Assembly: GCF_019207085.1 (NCBI RefSeq)
Contig: NZ_JAATOM010000005.1
Location: 1-64,000 of the forward strand
From: Variovorax sp. dw_308
GTDB taxonomy: Bacteria; Pseudomonadota; Gammaproteobacteria; Burkholderiales; Burkholderiaceae_C
Length of the DNA: 64,000 bases
Direction: 5' to 3'
Position numbers and translations under genes: made by a program. Of this stretch, positions 24,269 to 32,303 are shown in pieces. The notes under the pieces were generated by a model that did no database searches, had not been told where the DNA came from, and was given only the letters and a program-made list of their open reading frames with translations. Positions within the stretch are counted from its first letter, which is position 1; the number at the start of each line of letters is the position of its first letter.

Positions 24269-26560
24269 TCAAGCCACCTTCGTCGCGTCCCGCTGTGCCA
24301 CGTGCACCCAGTCCACCACGTCGCCATCGGGCCGGTAGCCGTCCACCATCTGCTTGAGCAGGACGCGGATCTGCGGCACGTCGTTCACGTTCATGGCCAC
24401 TTCCAGCGCCTTCAGCCGCTCCTCCAACTCGTCCCAGGCCAGGAAGTCCTCGTGGGCTTTCATGATGCGGGAGTGATTGGTTGGCAAGGGGTTGTCGCCG
24501 ATCAGCAGCTCCTCGTAGAGCTTCTCTCCGGGGCGCAGGCCGGTGATGCGGATGGCGATGTCGCCATCGGGGTTGGCCGTGTCGGCCACCGTCCGGCCCG
24601 ACAGCTCGACCATGCGGCGGGCCAGGTCGACGATCTTCACCGGATCGCCCATGTCCAGTACGAACACGTCGCCGCCATGCGCCATGGCGCCGGCCTGGAT
24701 CACCAGTTGGGCCGCTTCCGGAATCGTCATGAAGAACCGGGTGATCCCCGGATGCGTCAGCGTGATCGGGCCGCCTTCCGCGATCTGGCGGCGGAACAAC
24801 GGCACCACCGAGCCCGACGAGCCCAGCACGTTGCCGAATCGCACCATGCAGAAGCGCGTGCTGCCCGCCGCACGTGACGTGCGCTGCGCCAGCGCCTGCA
24901 GCACCATCTCCGCCACGCGCTTGCTGGTGCCCATGACGTTGGTCGGGCGGACCGCCTTGTCGGTGCTCACCAGCACGAAGTCGTTGACGCCGGCGTCGAT
25001 GGCCGCGCGCGCCGTCACCAGCGTGCCATACACGTTGTTCTTCACCCCCTCGGCGGCGTTATGCTCCACCAGCGGTACGTGCTTGTAGGCCGCGGCGTGG
25101 TAGACCGTATTCGGACGCCAGGTCTCCATGATCTCCCGCATGCGCGAGGCTTCGCCCACGGAGGCCAGCAGCGGCATGACGCGCACGGCGGTGGCTGGTT
25201 GCCTGGCCAGCAATTCGCGCAACTCGCCATCGATGGAATACAGCGCAAATTCGCTGCGCTCCACCAGCAGCAACACGTCGGGCGCGAGCTTGACGATCTG
25301 GCGGCACAGCTCGCTGCCGATCGACCCCCCGGCGCCGGTCACCAACACCACCTTGCCGCGGATGTTCTTGCCCAGCAGGATGTGGTTGGGCGGCACCGGG
25401 TCGCGGCCCAGCAAGTCGTCGATGTCGAGCTCGCGCAGGTCGCTGGTCTGCACGCGGCCGTGCGCCATGTCCGCCAGGCCAGGCAGCGTGCGCACTGCAA
25501 CTTGCGCGTCGAGCGCAGTCGCCAGGATCTGGTTGCGGCGCTTGCGCGGCGCCGAGGGCATGGCCAGCAGCACGGTGCTGACCTTCAGGGTGCGAACGCG
25601 CTCGGCCAGGAAGCGCGGGCTGTGAACCGTCAAGCCCTGCACCATGCCACCTTGCAGGCGGCGGTCGTCATCCAGAAAGCCGACGACGTGCATGTCGGGG
25701 CTCTGCCGCATGGCTTCGGCAAGCTGTTGGCCCGCGGAGCCAGCGCCGTAGATCAACGCGGCCGGAAGCGTGTTGCGGGCGATCTGGCCTTGGTAAGCGC
25801 CTCCAAGCCAATAGCGCGCCACAGCGCGCGACGCGGTGATGGCCACCAGCAGCAGCGGCGGCTGCAGAAGGCCGATCGTGCGCGGCACGCCATCGATGCC
25901 GATTACTGTGAATGCCACTGCATACAGCAAGGCGTAGATCAGGCAGGCCTGCCACATCGCCGCTACGGCGGCATTGCCGCCGTAGCGAAAGATCGCCCGG
26001 TACAGCCCAAAGGTCACAAACAAGGGCAAGGCCAGCACCAGCGAGCCCAGCACCGCCACCCAGTGCATGGCAGAAAGGTGCACCCAGGTGTCAAGGCGGA
26101 GCGACAACGCCATCCACACCGTGAGCACGCATAGCGACGCGTCGGCAGCCAAGGCAACGACGCGCTTGGCGGCGCGCGGCAAACCCAACACGAAACCGGA
26201 CGATCTTCGCAGCGGGCGCCAGTCCAGAACAGGCCCCACCAGGCCCACCAGCGAGATGCCCAGGCTGTCGGCAAACAGATCGGCCCACTCAGCCTCACGC
26301 GTGGGAGTGAACGACTGAAGAACCTCGATCAACCCGCCAAATGCAACCAGGCCGACCAGGACCCCGCGCCAGTTCCGGCGATACGCCAGGCGGCCGAGCA
26401 GCGCCAGCACCACGAAGGCGAGCATGTGATTGGACTTGTCCCACCCGGTCGTCGGAATCTCCGCCGGCACCACGGGCAGCAACGACAGCACCAGGACGAC
26501 CAGGCCAGTCGCCCAGAACGCATAGCGCTTGAACTTGTCCGGAACCGCTCCCGCGCTCAT
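24269..26560 (-). CDS. VanZ–WbpM/PglF fusion: UDP-GlcNAc 4,6-dehydratase with extra VanZ domain
   Basis: A 763-residue membrane enzyme. Residues 12–115 match VanZ-family proteins (DKSNHMLAFVVLALLG, then GLIEVLQSFTPTREAEWADL and FADSLG). Four further helices (about 135–250) and a CoA-binding-like Rossmann domain (GAGSAGQQLAEA, about 272) precede the catalytic SDR domain from about 400: GAGGSIGS (409–416), HAAAYKHVPLVE, and STDKAVRPTNVMGTSK, in which Asp534/Lys535 and Met543 replace the usual Tyr-Lys pair, as in the retaining PglF/WbpM type. The product should be UDP-2-acetamido-2,6-dideoxy-4-keto-hexose, the precursor for bacillosamine-type sugars. Most relatives are about 620–650 residues and lack VanZ. 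It is last in the locus, 169 bases after the aminotransferase. Confidence 0.92.
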   Translation of the reverse strand: MSAGAVPDKFKRYAFWATGLVVLVLSLLPVVPAEIPTTGWDKSNHMLAFVVLALLGRLAYRRNWRGVLVGLVAFGGLIEVLQSFTPTREAEWADLFADSLGISLVGLVGPVLDWRPLRRSSGFVLGLPRAAKRVVALAADASLCVLTVWMALSLRLDTWVHLSAMHWVAVLGSLVLALPLFVTFGLYRAIFRYGGNAAVAAMWQACLIYALLYAVAFTVIGIDGVPRTIGLLQPPLLLVAITASRAVARYWLGGAYQGQIARNTLPAALIYGAGSAGQQLAEAMRQSPDMHVVGFLDDDRRLQGGMVQGLTVHSPRFLAERVRTLKVSTVLLAMPSAPRKRRNQILATALDAQVAVRTLPGLADMAHGRVQTSDLRELDIDDLLGRDPVPPNHILLGKNIRGKVVLVTGAGGSIGSELCRQIVKLAPDVLLLVERSEFALYSIDGELRELLARQPATAVRVMPLLASVGEASRMREIMETWRPNTVYHAAAYKHVPLVEHNAAEGVKNNVYGTLVTARAAIDAGVNDFVLVSTDKAVRPTNVMGTSKRVAEMVLQALAQRTSRAAGSTRFCMVRFGNVLGSSGSVVPLFRRQIAEGGPITLTHPGITRFFMTIPEAAQLVIQAGAMAHGGDVFVLDMGDPVKIVDLARRMVELSGRTVADTANPDGDIAIRITGLRPGEKLYEELLIGDNPLPTNHSRIMKAHEDFLAWDELEERLKALEVAMNVNDVPQIRVLLKQMVDGYRPDGDVVDWVHVAQRDATKVA

Positions 26561-26684
26561 GCGGCAGCCTCAGACTTGTCGGCGTCGGAGAGGGAGCAAG
26601 TGGGGGTTATGAGCGCGTGGGCCGAAGGCTCAGCCACGCTCGGGTGTTGGAAAAACATGACGAGCCGAAAGACAATAGTTCGCG

Positions 26685-26715
26685 ATTGTAACGCAGAACA
26701 TTGTTTGTAGGCCAA
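26685..26715 (-). promoter_or_regulatory. Weak promoter candidate before the VanZ–PglF gene
   Basis: On the minus strand TACAAT (26690–26685) resembles a -10 box, with TTGGCC 19 bases upstream as a poor -35. It lies in the AT-rich 169-base gap that breaks the otherwise tightly packed locus. The spacer is longer than ideal, so this is a guess by eye. Confidence 0.22.
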
Positions 26716-26729
26716 AAGTTCACTAACCG

Positions 26730-27923
26730 TTAACTGATAGCACTCGCCGCTTCAAAAACCGTTTGAATAGCGCGACAGGTCTGATCGATCTCGGCCTGCG
26801 TCAGCGTCGGGTGGACGAGGAACATCAAGCTTTCATCTCCAAGGCGGCGCGCCACCTCTAGGCGCTTCTCCGGCCGCCAGCCGGTGCCGTCGAACGCTTT
26901 TTCAAGATAAACCTCGGAGCACGAGCCTTGGTAGCACGGCACGCCCAACCCGTTGATGGCCTCGACGATGCGGTCGCGGCTCCAGCCCTCAGCGAGCTGG
27001 CCGGGGCGCACATAGACATAGCACTTGTAGTGAGCGTGTACGCTTTCCGCGCCCGCCAAGCCCGCGAAGTCCGGCACGCGAAGGGCCGCGAATGGCCGGC
27101 AGGCCGCCCAGATCGCCTCGGCGTTGCGGGTGCGCAGGGCTGTCCAATCCGACATGCGCTGCAATTGGATGCGGCCAATCACCGCTTGCATCTCCAGCAT
27201 CCGCCAATTGGTGCCGAAGCTTTCGTGCAGCCAGCGGAAGCCCCGCGGGTGCTCGCGCTCGTACACCGCCTCCCAGCTCTTGCCGTGGTCCTTGTAAGAC
27301 CACATGGCCGACCATAACGCCCGGTCGTTGGTGGTGACCATGCCACCCTCGCCGCCCGTGGTCATGATCTTGTCCTGGCAGAAGCTCCAAGCGCCGACAT
27401 GGCCGATGGATCCGACCTTCCGGCCTTTGTACATCGCGCCGTGCGCTTGCGCGCAGTCCTCGATGACCTTGAAATCGTGCGCCTGTGCCAGCGCCATGAT
27501 CCCGGCCATGTCGCAGGGCCAGCCCGCGAGGTGGACGCAGATGACGGCCTTGGTGCGGGGTGTGAGAACGCGTGCGATGGTGGCGGGCGAGATGTTGCCG
27601 CTGTGTTCATCGACGTCGGCGAACACAGGCATTGCGCCGGCGTTCACGACGCAGGAGATGCTGGCGATGAACGTCCGCGGCGTGACGATCACCTCGTCGC
27701 CCGGTCCGATGTTCAGGGCCTTGAGCGCGATGTCGAGCGCGAGAGTGCCGTTGGAAAGCGCAACCGCATAGTCGACACCGGCCCACGTGGCAAATTCTCT
27801 CTCGAAGGCGCGGCACTCGGGACCCGTCCAGTAGTTGACCTTGTTGGAGAGCAGGACCTGCTGGACGGCGGTGGCTTCTTCGGGCGTGAAGTTGGGCCAG
27901 GGGGAGAACGAAGTGTTTAGCAC
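26730..27923 (-). CDS. DegT/DnrJ/EryC1 (PglE-like) sugar aminotransferase
   Basis: A 397-residue PLP-dependent aminotransferase that would add an amino group to the 4-keto sugar made by the adjacent dehydratase. The family features are YAVALSNGTLALDIALKAL, DEVIVTPRTFIASISCVVNAG, VIEDCAQAHGA (PLP contacts) and the Schiff-base Lys185 in SFCQDKIMTTGGEGG. The length is normal. It begins three bases after the PglD-like gene, on the same strand, and fits the PglE step (UDP-4-amino-4,6-dideoxy-GlcNAc). Exact stereochemistry is not readable. Confidence 0.9.
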   Translation of the reverse strand: MLNTSFSPWPNFTPEEATAVQQVLLSNKVNYWTGPECRAFEREFATWAGVDYAVALSNGTLALDIALKALNIGPGDEVIVTPRTFIASISCVVNAGAMPVFADVDEHSGNISPATIARVLTPRTKAVICVHLAGWPCDMAGIMALAQAHDFKVIEDCAQAHGAMYKGRKVGSIGHVGAWSFCQDKIMTTGGEGGMVTTNDRALWSAMWSYKDHGKSWEAVYEREHPRGFRWLHESFGTNWRMLEMQAVIGRIQLQRMSDWTALRTRNAEAIWAACRPFAALRVPDFAGLAGAESVHAHYKCYVYVRPGQLAEGWSRDRIVEAINGLGVPCYQGSCSEVYLEKAFDGTGWRPEKRLEVARRLGDESLMFLVHPTLTQAEIDQTCRAIQTVFEAASAIS

Positions 27924-27926
27924 GAA

Positions 27927-28586
27927 TCAGACTTTTTGGAATGGCTTGGCAGGATTGCCGACAACGGTGGTGCCGGCGGGAACATCGCGGGTGACTACAG
28001 CGCCCATTCCGACCACCGCGCCTCGACCGATGACCAGCGGCAGGCCAGGCTTGCCTTGCTTGATGACTGCGCCGGTTCCGATGTAGGCGTGGTCTTCGAT
28101 GACCACGTTGCCGTTGCACTTGACGCCGGGGGCGAAGGTCACGAAGTCGCCGATGACGCAATCATGTTCGACATAGCTGTACAGGTTGGCATGGAAGTGC
28201 TTGCCGATGCGGATGTTGGACGTGAGCGTCACGAAGGGGCTCAAGGCAGCGCCCCCGCCGATGTCAACGTCGTCCATGATGACGATGTTCGCGTCGGCCA
28301 CTGTCCAGGGCGCGACGCCATCCTCTAGGCAACGTTTGGCCAGCCTTTCGCGTATTTCACTGTTGGCGATTGCCAGAACAGCATGACGCAAGGGGGCCTC
28401 GGTTTGCAGGAACTCTGCATATCGCAGCACCTTGTGCCCATTCACGACCGACGCCGACGGGTTGTCGTCTATGAAAACGAGTTGAGAGGCTGCAATACCT
28501 TGACTCTGCAACTGCGCGCGCGCCAGAGGCATCAAACTGCGGCCACAACCACTTGCGCCGTACACGGCAAAGAGTGAAGTGCTCAT
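27927..28586 (-). CDS. PglD/NeuD-family sugar O/N-acetyltransferase
   Basis: A 219-residue acetyltransferase with an N-terminal nucleotide-sugar-binding part (FAVYGASGCGRSLMPLAR) and a left-handed beta-helix of hexapeptide repeats (IRIGKHFHANLYSYVEHDCVIG onward). The catalytic His is His141 in YVEHDCVIGDFVTF, as in PglD. It should N-acetylate the C4 amine of the UDP-sugar to give UDP-N,N'-diacetylbacillosamine or an isomer. Its ATG overlaps the sugar-transferase stop (ATGA). Confidence 0.9.
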   Translation of the reverse strand: MSTSLFAVYGASGCGRSLMPLARAQLQSQGIAASQLVFIDDNPSASVVNGHKVLRYAEFLQTEAPLRHAVLAIANSEIRERLAKRCLEDGVAPWTVADANIVIMDDVDIGGGAALSPFVTLTSNIRIGKHFHANLYSYVEHDCVIGDFVTFAPGVKCNGNVVIEDHAYIGTGAVIKQGKPGLPLVIGRGAVVGMGAVVTRDVPAGTTVVGNPAKPFQKV

Positions 28587-29191
28587 TGATTCTTGCCCGC
28601 TTGTTGCGAGCCTGCGAATCGCGGCATCGTCGCCTCGCCCACAGCAGTGACGCCTTCGCGCAAGAGAACCTTCTTGACCGTGAGCCAAAGGATCTTGATG
28701 TCGAGCCACATGGAACGGTTGTCGACGTACCAGACGTCGAGCTTGAATTTTTCTTCCCAGCTCAGGGCATTGCGCCCATTGACTTGAGCCCAACCCGTGA
28801 TGCCAGGACGAACTTCATGGCGACGAGCTTGTTCCGGCGAATACAACGGCAGGTAGTCGATCAAGAGGGGTCTGGGACCGACGAGGCTCATGTCTCCTTT
28901 GAGGACGTTCCAAAGCTCGGGTAGTTCATCCAGGCTCGTGGAACGCAAGAGCCGACCGAATGCTGTAAGGCGCGTGGCATCGGCCAGCAGTTGTCCATCG
29001 CGACCCCGCTCGTCAGTCATCGTGCGCAGCTTGATCATTTCGAATGGGTGACCGCCCAAGCCTGGACGGGTCTGATGAAACAGGACAGGCGAGCCAACTT
29101 TTCGCCTGACCTGCCAGGCGAGGAACGCCAGCGGGATGGACAGCACCAGCAATGCCGACGCGGCAATACCAAAGTCGAATAAACGCTTCAT
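28583..29191 (-). CDS. PglC-like phosphoglycosyl transferase (initiating enzyme)
   Basis: A 202-residue small polyprenyl-phosphate sugar-1-phosphate transferase. One N-terminal re-entrant membrane helix (about 5–27), KLRTMTDERG, and the catalytic Asp88/Glu89 dyad in RSTSLDELPELWNVL, followed by GDMSLVGPRPLL and PGITGWAQVNGRN. It transfers sugar-1-phosphate from the UDP-sugar to undecaprenyl phosphate, beginning the repeat unit on the inner face of the membrane. Being next to the PglD/E/F homologues argues for a bacillosamine-type substrate. It overlaps the glycosyltransferase stop by four bases (ATGA). Confidence 0.93.
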   Translation of the reverse strand: MKRLFDFGIAASALLVLSIPLAFLAWQVRRKVGSPVLFHQTRPGLGGHPFEMIKLRTMTDERGRDGQLLADATRLTAFGRLLRSTSLDELPELWNVLKGDMSLVGPRPLLIDYLPLYSPEQARRHEVRPGITGWAQVNGRNALSWEEKFKLDVWYVDNRSMWLDIKILWLTVKKVLLREGVTAVGEATMPRFAGSQQAGKNQ

Positions 29192-30471
29192 CTTTTTTTA
29201 AGTTCAGATCTCGAGCCTCGCCGCGTCGCAATTGCATCGGCATCGTGTGCTGCGGCGGGTTGGAGCCGTTCCAACCAATCCACCCACTTGTCGGCAAGCT
29301 GCGCACGATCGAAACTCTTTTCAGCAAGCGCGCGGGCGCGCGCGCCCATTGCCTTAAGCGCAAGCCGATCGCTGGCGGCTCGCTCCAATGCATCCGCCAG
29401 CGCGGCGGGGCTGTCTGGCGGAACGGCAAAGCCGCAGTTGTGCTCTTTAATCAGCTCTGCGAGCCAGCCCGGGTAGTTGTTCAACACCGGCAACCCGGCG
29501 GCGATGTAATCGAAGAACTTGTTAGGCGACGTGCCGTAATAAAAAGCTGGGACATTGTCCAGAATCTGCAATCCCACGTCTGTGGAAGCCATCAAGCCCG
29601 CGAGTCGCGCCTTGTTGACAGGGTCATGGAACAGAACGTTGTCCAGACCCTCGCGAGTGGCCCGGGCCTGAAGCGCGGACTTCAACTTACCTTGGCCAAT
29701 AAGCAGCAGCTTGATGTCCTCGCGTCTGCGGCGCTTGAGCTCCGCAGCCCCATCCAATAGCGCGTCCAGCCCGTTCGCCATGCCGTGCGTTCCGGCGAAC
29801 ACGGCCAGCAAGTCGTCCGCGCGCACGTGCTCGGGGCGCCAAGGGGTTGCTTCACCCGCAAAGATGCCCAGGTCACAGCCATTGGGAATCAAATCCACAC
29901 GCTCGCGCGAAACACCCCGACGAACAATGCCTTCGACAATGCCAGGCGACAGGCCAATCAAACGATGAGCCGATCTGTAACTGGCCCACTCCAACACACT
30001 CATTAAACCGAGCAAGAGCCGGTTTCGAATCACGCCCATGGCGCGCGGCAACTCTGGCCACAAGTCACGCACTTCAAACACAAAAGGCTTGCCCCGCAAC
30101 CAGCGCGCGACGATACCGGGAATGCCAGCCGTCAAGGGCGTTGTGGTTGCGAAGACCACGTCATAGCGTTCCGTCATCACAAGCCCTACGCTGCGCATGG
30201 CGAACTTGAGAAAGGCTCCGGTGCGCTTGATCAAACCATCGCTGTTGGAATATGCAAGATTGAACTCTACGATCTCGATGCCATTGGCCATGCCCCGACG
30301 AGACCCGTCGACAAAAGGCGTGTCCAGGCCAGTTTCGCCGCCGCCATAGCTGCCGCACACCATCGTGACTTGATGGCCCCGCGCAACGAGGCGGCGCGCC
30401 ATTTCATAGGAGCGAATGCCCACCGAGCCTTTTGGAGTCGAGAAATGTTGGTGGAAATAAAGAATCTTCAT
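29188..30471 (-). CDS. WbuB-like family 4 glycosyltransferase
   Basis: A 427-residue GT-B glycosyltransferase. N-terminal MKILYFHQHFSTPKGSVGIRS is typical of WbuB-type enzymes; further conserved parts are FEVRDLWPELPRAMG, LIGLSPGIVEGIVRRG, VDLIPNGCDLGIF and the donor-binding stretch YGTSPNKFFDYIAAGLPVL. It should add a sugar to the lipid-linked first residue on the cytoplasmic face. The start at 30471 overlaps the heparinase stop as ATGA; a Met three codons upstream is the alternative. Confidence 0.92.
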   Translation of the reverse strand: MKILYFHQHFSTPKGSVGIRSYEMARRLVARGHQVTMVCGSYGGGETGLDTPFVDGSRRGMANGIEIVEFNLAYSNSDGLIKRTGAFLKFAMRSVGLVMTERYDVVFATTTPLTAGIPGIVARWLRGKPFVFEVRDLWPELPRAMGVIRNRLLLGLMSVLEWASYRSAHRLIGLSPGIVEGIVRRGVSRERVDLIPNGCDLGIFAGEATPWRPEHVRADDLLAVFAGTHGMANGLDALLDGAAELKRRRREDIKLLLIGQGKLKSALQARATREGLDNVLFHDPVNKARLAGLMASTDVGLQILDNVPAFYYGTSPNKFFDYIAAGLPVLNNYPGWLAELIKEHNCGFAVPPDSPAALADALERAASDRLALKAMGARARALAEKSFDRAQLADKWVDWLERLQPAAAHDADAIATRRGSRSELKKR

Positions 30472-32303
30472 GCTGTCCATCGGTATTCCGTCGTCAGAGT
30501 TCCCGGTTTTTCGACTTCGATTTCAAGCACGGGAAGGGATGTTTTTTCGAGATAGTGGCGAGACTCCCAGCCCTCTACCAACTCACAGCGCACGATCGGC
30601 ATGCTCGCGCTCACCTCCAAGACGTGGTGGCCGTTCGTCAATCGTTGGCCATCCAACCGCCAACTTCCTGGCGCCACGCGCCATCGCAAGACGGCCCGGC
30701 GCGAGAACCCTTTGACCTCGTCCACAACTCGAAGCCGGGTGTCGTAGAGGCTGGTGCGTCGTCGATGAATGGCTCGGTGGCCGTCGCGATAGCCGGCGGC
30801 AAACCGCGTCACCTGTGCATTCTCTGTCAGCGGCTCAATGAAAGACGTCTTGAGCCAGTCGCCGAATAGGAAGCGGCTGAGACGAGGCATCTGGTCGCGA
30901 TCGTCAAATTGCACGGTGTTGTGGCTAGCCGTACCGCCGAAATAGTTCAGCCAACCCGGGTCGGTGTTGTAGCTGAATGAGCCAGCGTCGCGCAGGAGGT
31001 TGTCCCCACCTAGCCACAGATCGAGATGCAGTGCATCGGCCTGGCTGGGTCGGAAGCGAAATCGAGGGAAGCGCAGCATGGCCATCGCGGATCCCCGCCG
31101 CAACACGGCAAAGCCGCCGTCATTGGCTGCCAGGTTCGACGGTTGCGGTGCATTCGACTGCGGCAGGGTCACGCCGAGCCAAGGAAGAGCGTGGTTCCAT
31201 GGGCCGTCTTCGGCGTAGGCACGCCCCCCCGCAAATAGCACCGTGGCCAACTGCACAGTCGGTCGATGGTCCCGATACGTTGTGTCCGCCAACTGCAGCA
31301 GCCGCGCTCCGTCATTGGCGCCGAGGTTGGGACCATCGCCATTGATCGGGTTGATCATGTGACGCAGCCAGAGCGAGGCCGCCTTGGCGCGCTGCTGCCA
31401 GCGCACGGAGAACTCGGGCAGTTCCATGTGCCGGCGCCACACTTCCACCATGCACACGGTGTCCACAACCATCCGGTGGTAGTTCAATGAATATTGGCTG
31501 AAACTGCCGTCCAATCCGATCAGCCGGGCCATTCGATTTTCCAACCACTTCCGTCCCTGCCGCTGCCAACGCACACCATCCCGTACACCCTGCGCCGCCA
31601 GCCAACTGCCGCCGATGAACAACGCCGCCGCTTCCGACGTCCCGTGGTTGTTGTCTTGTGCCACCGCATACTGAATCGTCGGCGCAATTCGTTGCAGATG
31701 AAGTTGAATCAGGTCGCGCAGTGACGGTACTGGATCTTTGACCTGCTGCAGCATCAGCGCCGCAATGGCCAGGTGCATGACACGAATGGATGCCTCCTGG
31801 CCGCACTTCCAGTTCGGGCCACGGTATGGCGGGTTCAGCTTGCACCAATCGGCCAACCAGTTGTTCAGTCGGCTTAACGCAGCCGCATCACCGCCACGCG
31901 CGTGCTGGGCCAAGGCCAGCACCCAATCCATGCGCGAGAGTTCCCAAATGAGCTTGATGTCGCCCACAGTTGGGTCGAAGTCAGGTATTTCCCACCATTC
32001 ACGATCCACCCCATCTACGCGCCGGCCAGTCAGAGAATTGGCAAGCCAATCTGGCGCATCGTTCGCCACTGCGTATGGCCAACGGCTGAAGAGTTGTGCC
32101 GAAGTCCGCCACGAGGAGACCGAATGATGCGGCGGTGCCTCTCCAGAAACTGCCGCAAAGAATGGCCCGCATGGCCCCACAGCCCGCAGGCGGCGAACAG
32201 GATTCAGTCCCAACTTGACGCCAATGCGATAAGAGGCGGCGCGTGCAATGTTTCCTCCGCCGAGCGCGAGCGCGGTGGCTGCCTTGGTCGTGAAGGCGTT
32301 CAT
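30468..32303 (-). CDS. Heparinase II/III family protein (polysaccharide lyase-like)
   Basis: A 611-residue protein. The N-terminal half is an alpha/alpha toroid (about 90–330; WEIPDFDPTVGDIKLIWELS, NNHGTSEAAALFIGGSW, QYSLNYHRMVVD, containing the likely catalytic Asn/His/Tyr residues) and the C-terminal half is a beta-sandwich (HLDLWLGGDNLLRDAGSFSY, ASHNTVQFDDRDQMP). It could trim or modify the polysaccharide, perhaps in the periplasm, but no clear signal peptide is visible (hydrophobic N-terminus is short and Ala/Gly-rich). It is coupled by ATGA overlaps to genes on both sides. Confidence 0.88.
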   Translation of the reverse strand: MNAFTTKAATALALGGGNIARAASYRIGVKLGLNPVRRLRAVGPCGPFFAAVSGEAPPHHSVSSWRTSAQLFSRWPYAVANDAPDWLANSLTGRRVDGVDREWWEIPDFDPTVGDIKLIWELSRMDWVLALAQHARGGDAAALSRLNNWLADWCKLNPPYRGPNWKCGQEASIRVMHLAIAALMLQQVKDPVPSLRDLIQLHLQRIAPTIQYAVAQDNNHGTSEAAALFIGGSWLAAQGVRDGVRWQRQGRKWLENRMARLIGLDGSFSQYSLNYHRMVVDTVCMVEVWRRHMELPEFSVRWQQRAKAASLWLRHMINPINGDGPNLGANDGARLLQLADTTYRDHRPTVQLATVLFAGGRAYAEDGPWNHALPWLGVTLPQSNAPQPSNLAANDGGFAVLRRGSAMAMLRFPRFRFRPSQADALHLDLWLGGDNLLRDAGSFSYNTDPGWLNYFGGTASHNTVQFDDRDQMPRLSRFLFGDWLKTSFIEPLTENAQVTRFAAGYRDGHRAIHRRRTSLYDTRLRVVDEVKGFSRRAVLRWRVAPGSWRLDGQRLTNGHHVLEVSASMPIVRCELVEGWESRHYLEKTSLPVLEIEVEKPGTLTTEYRWTA

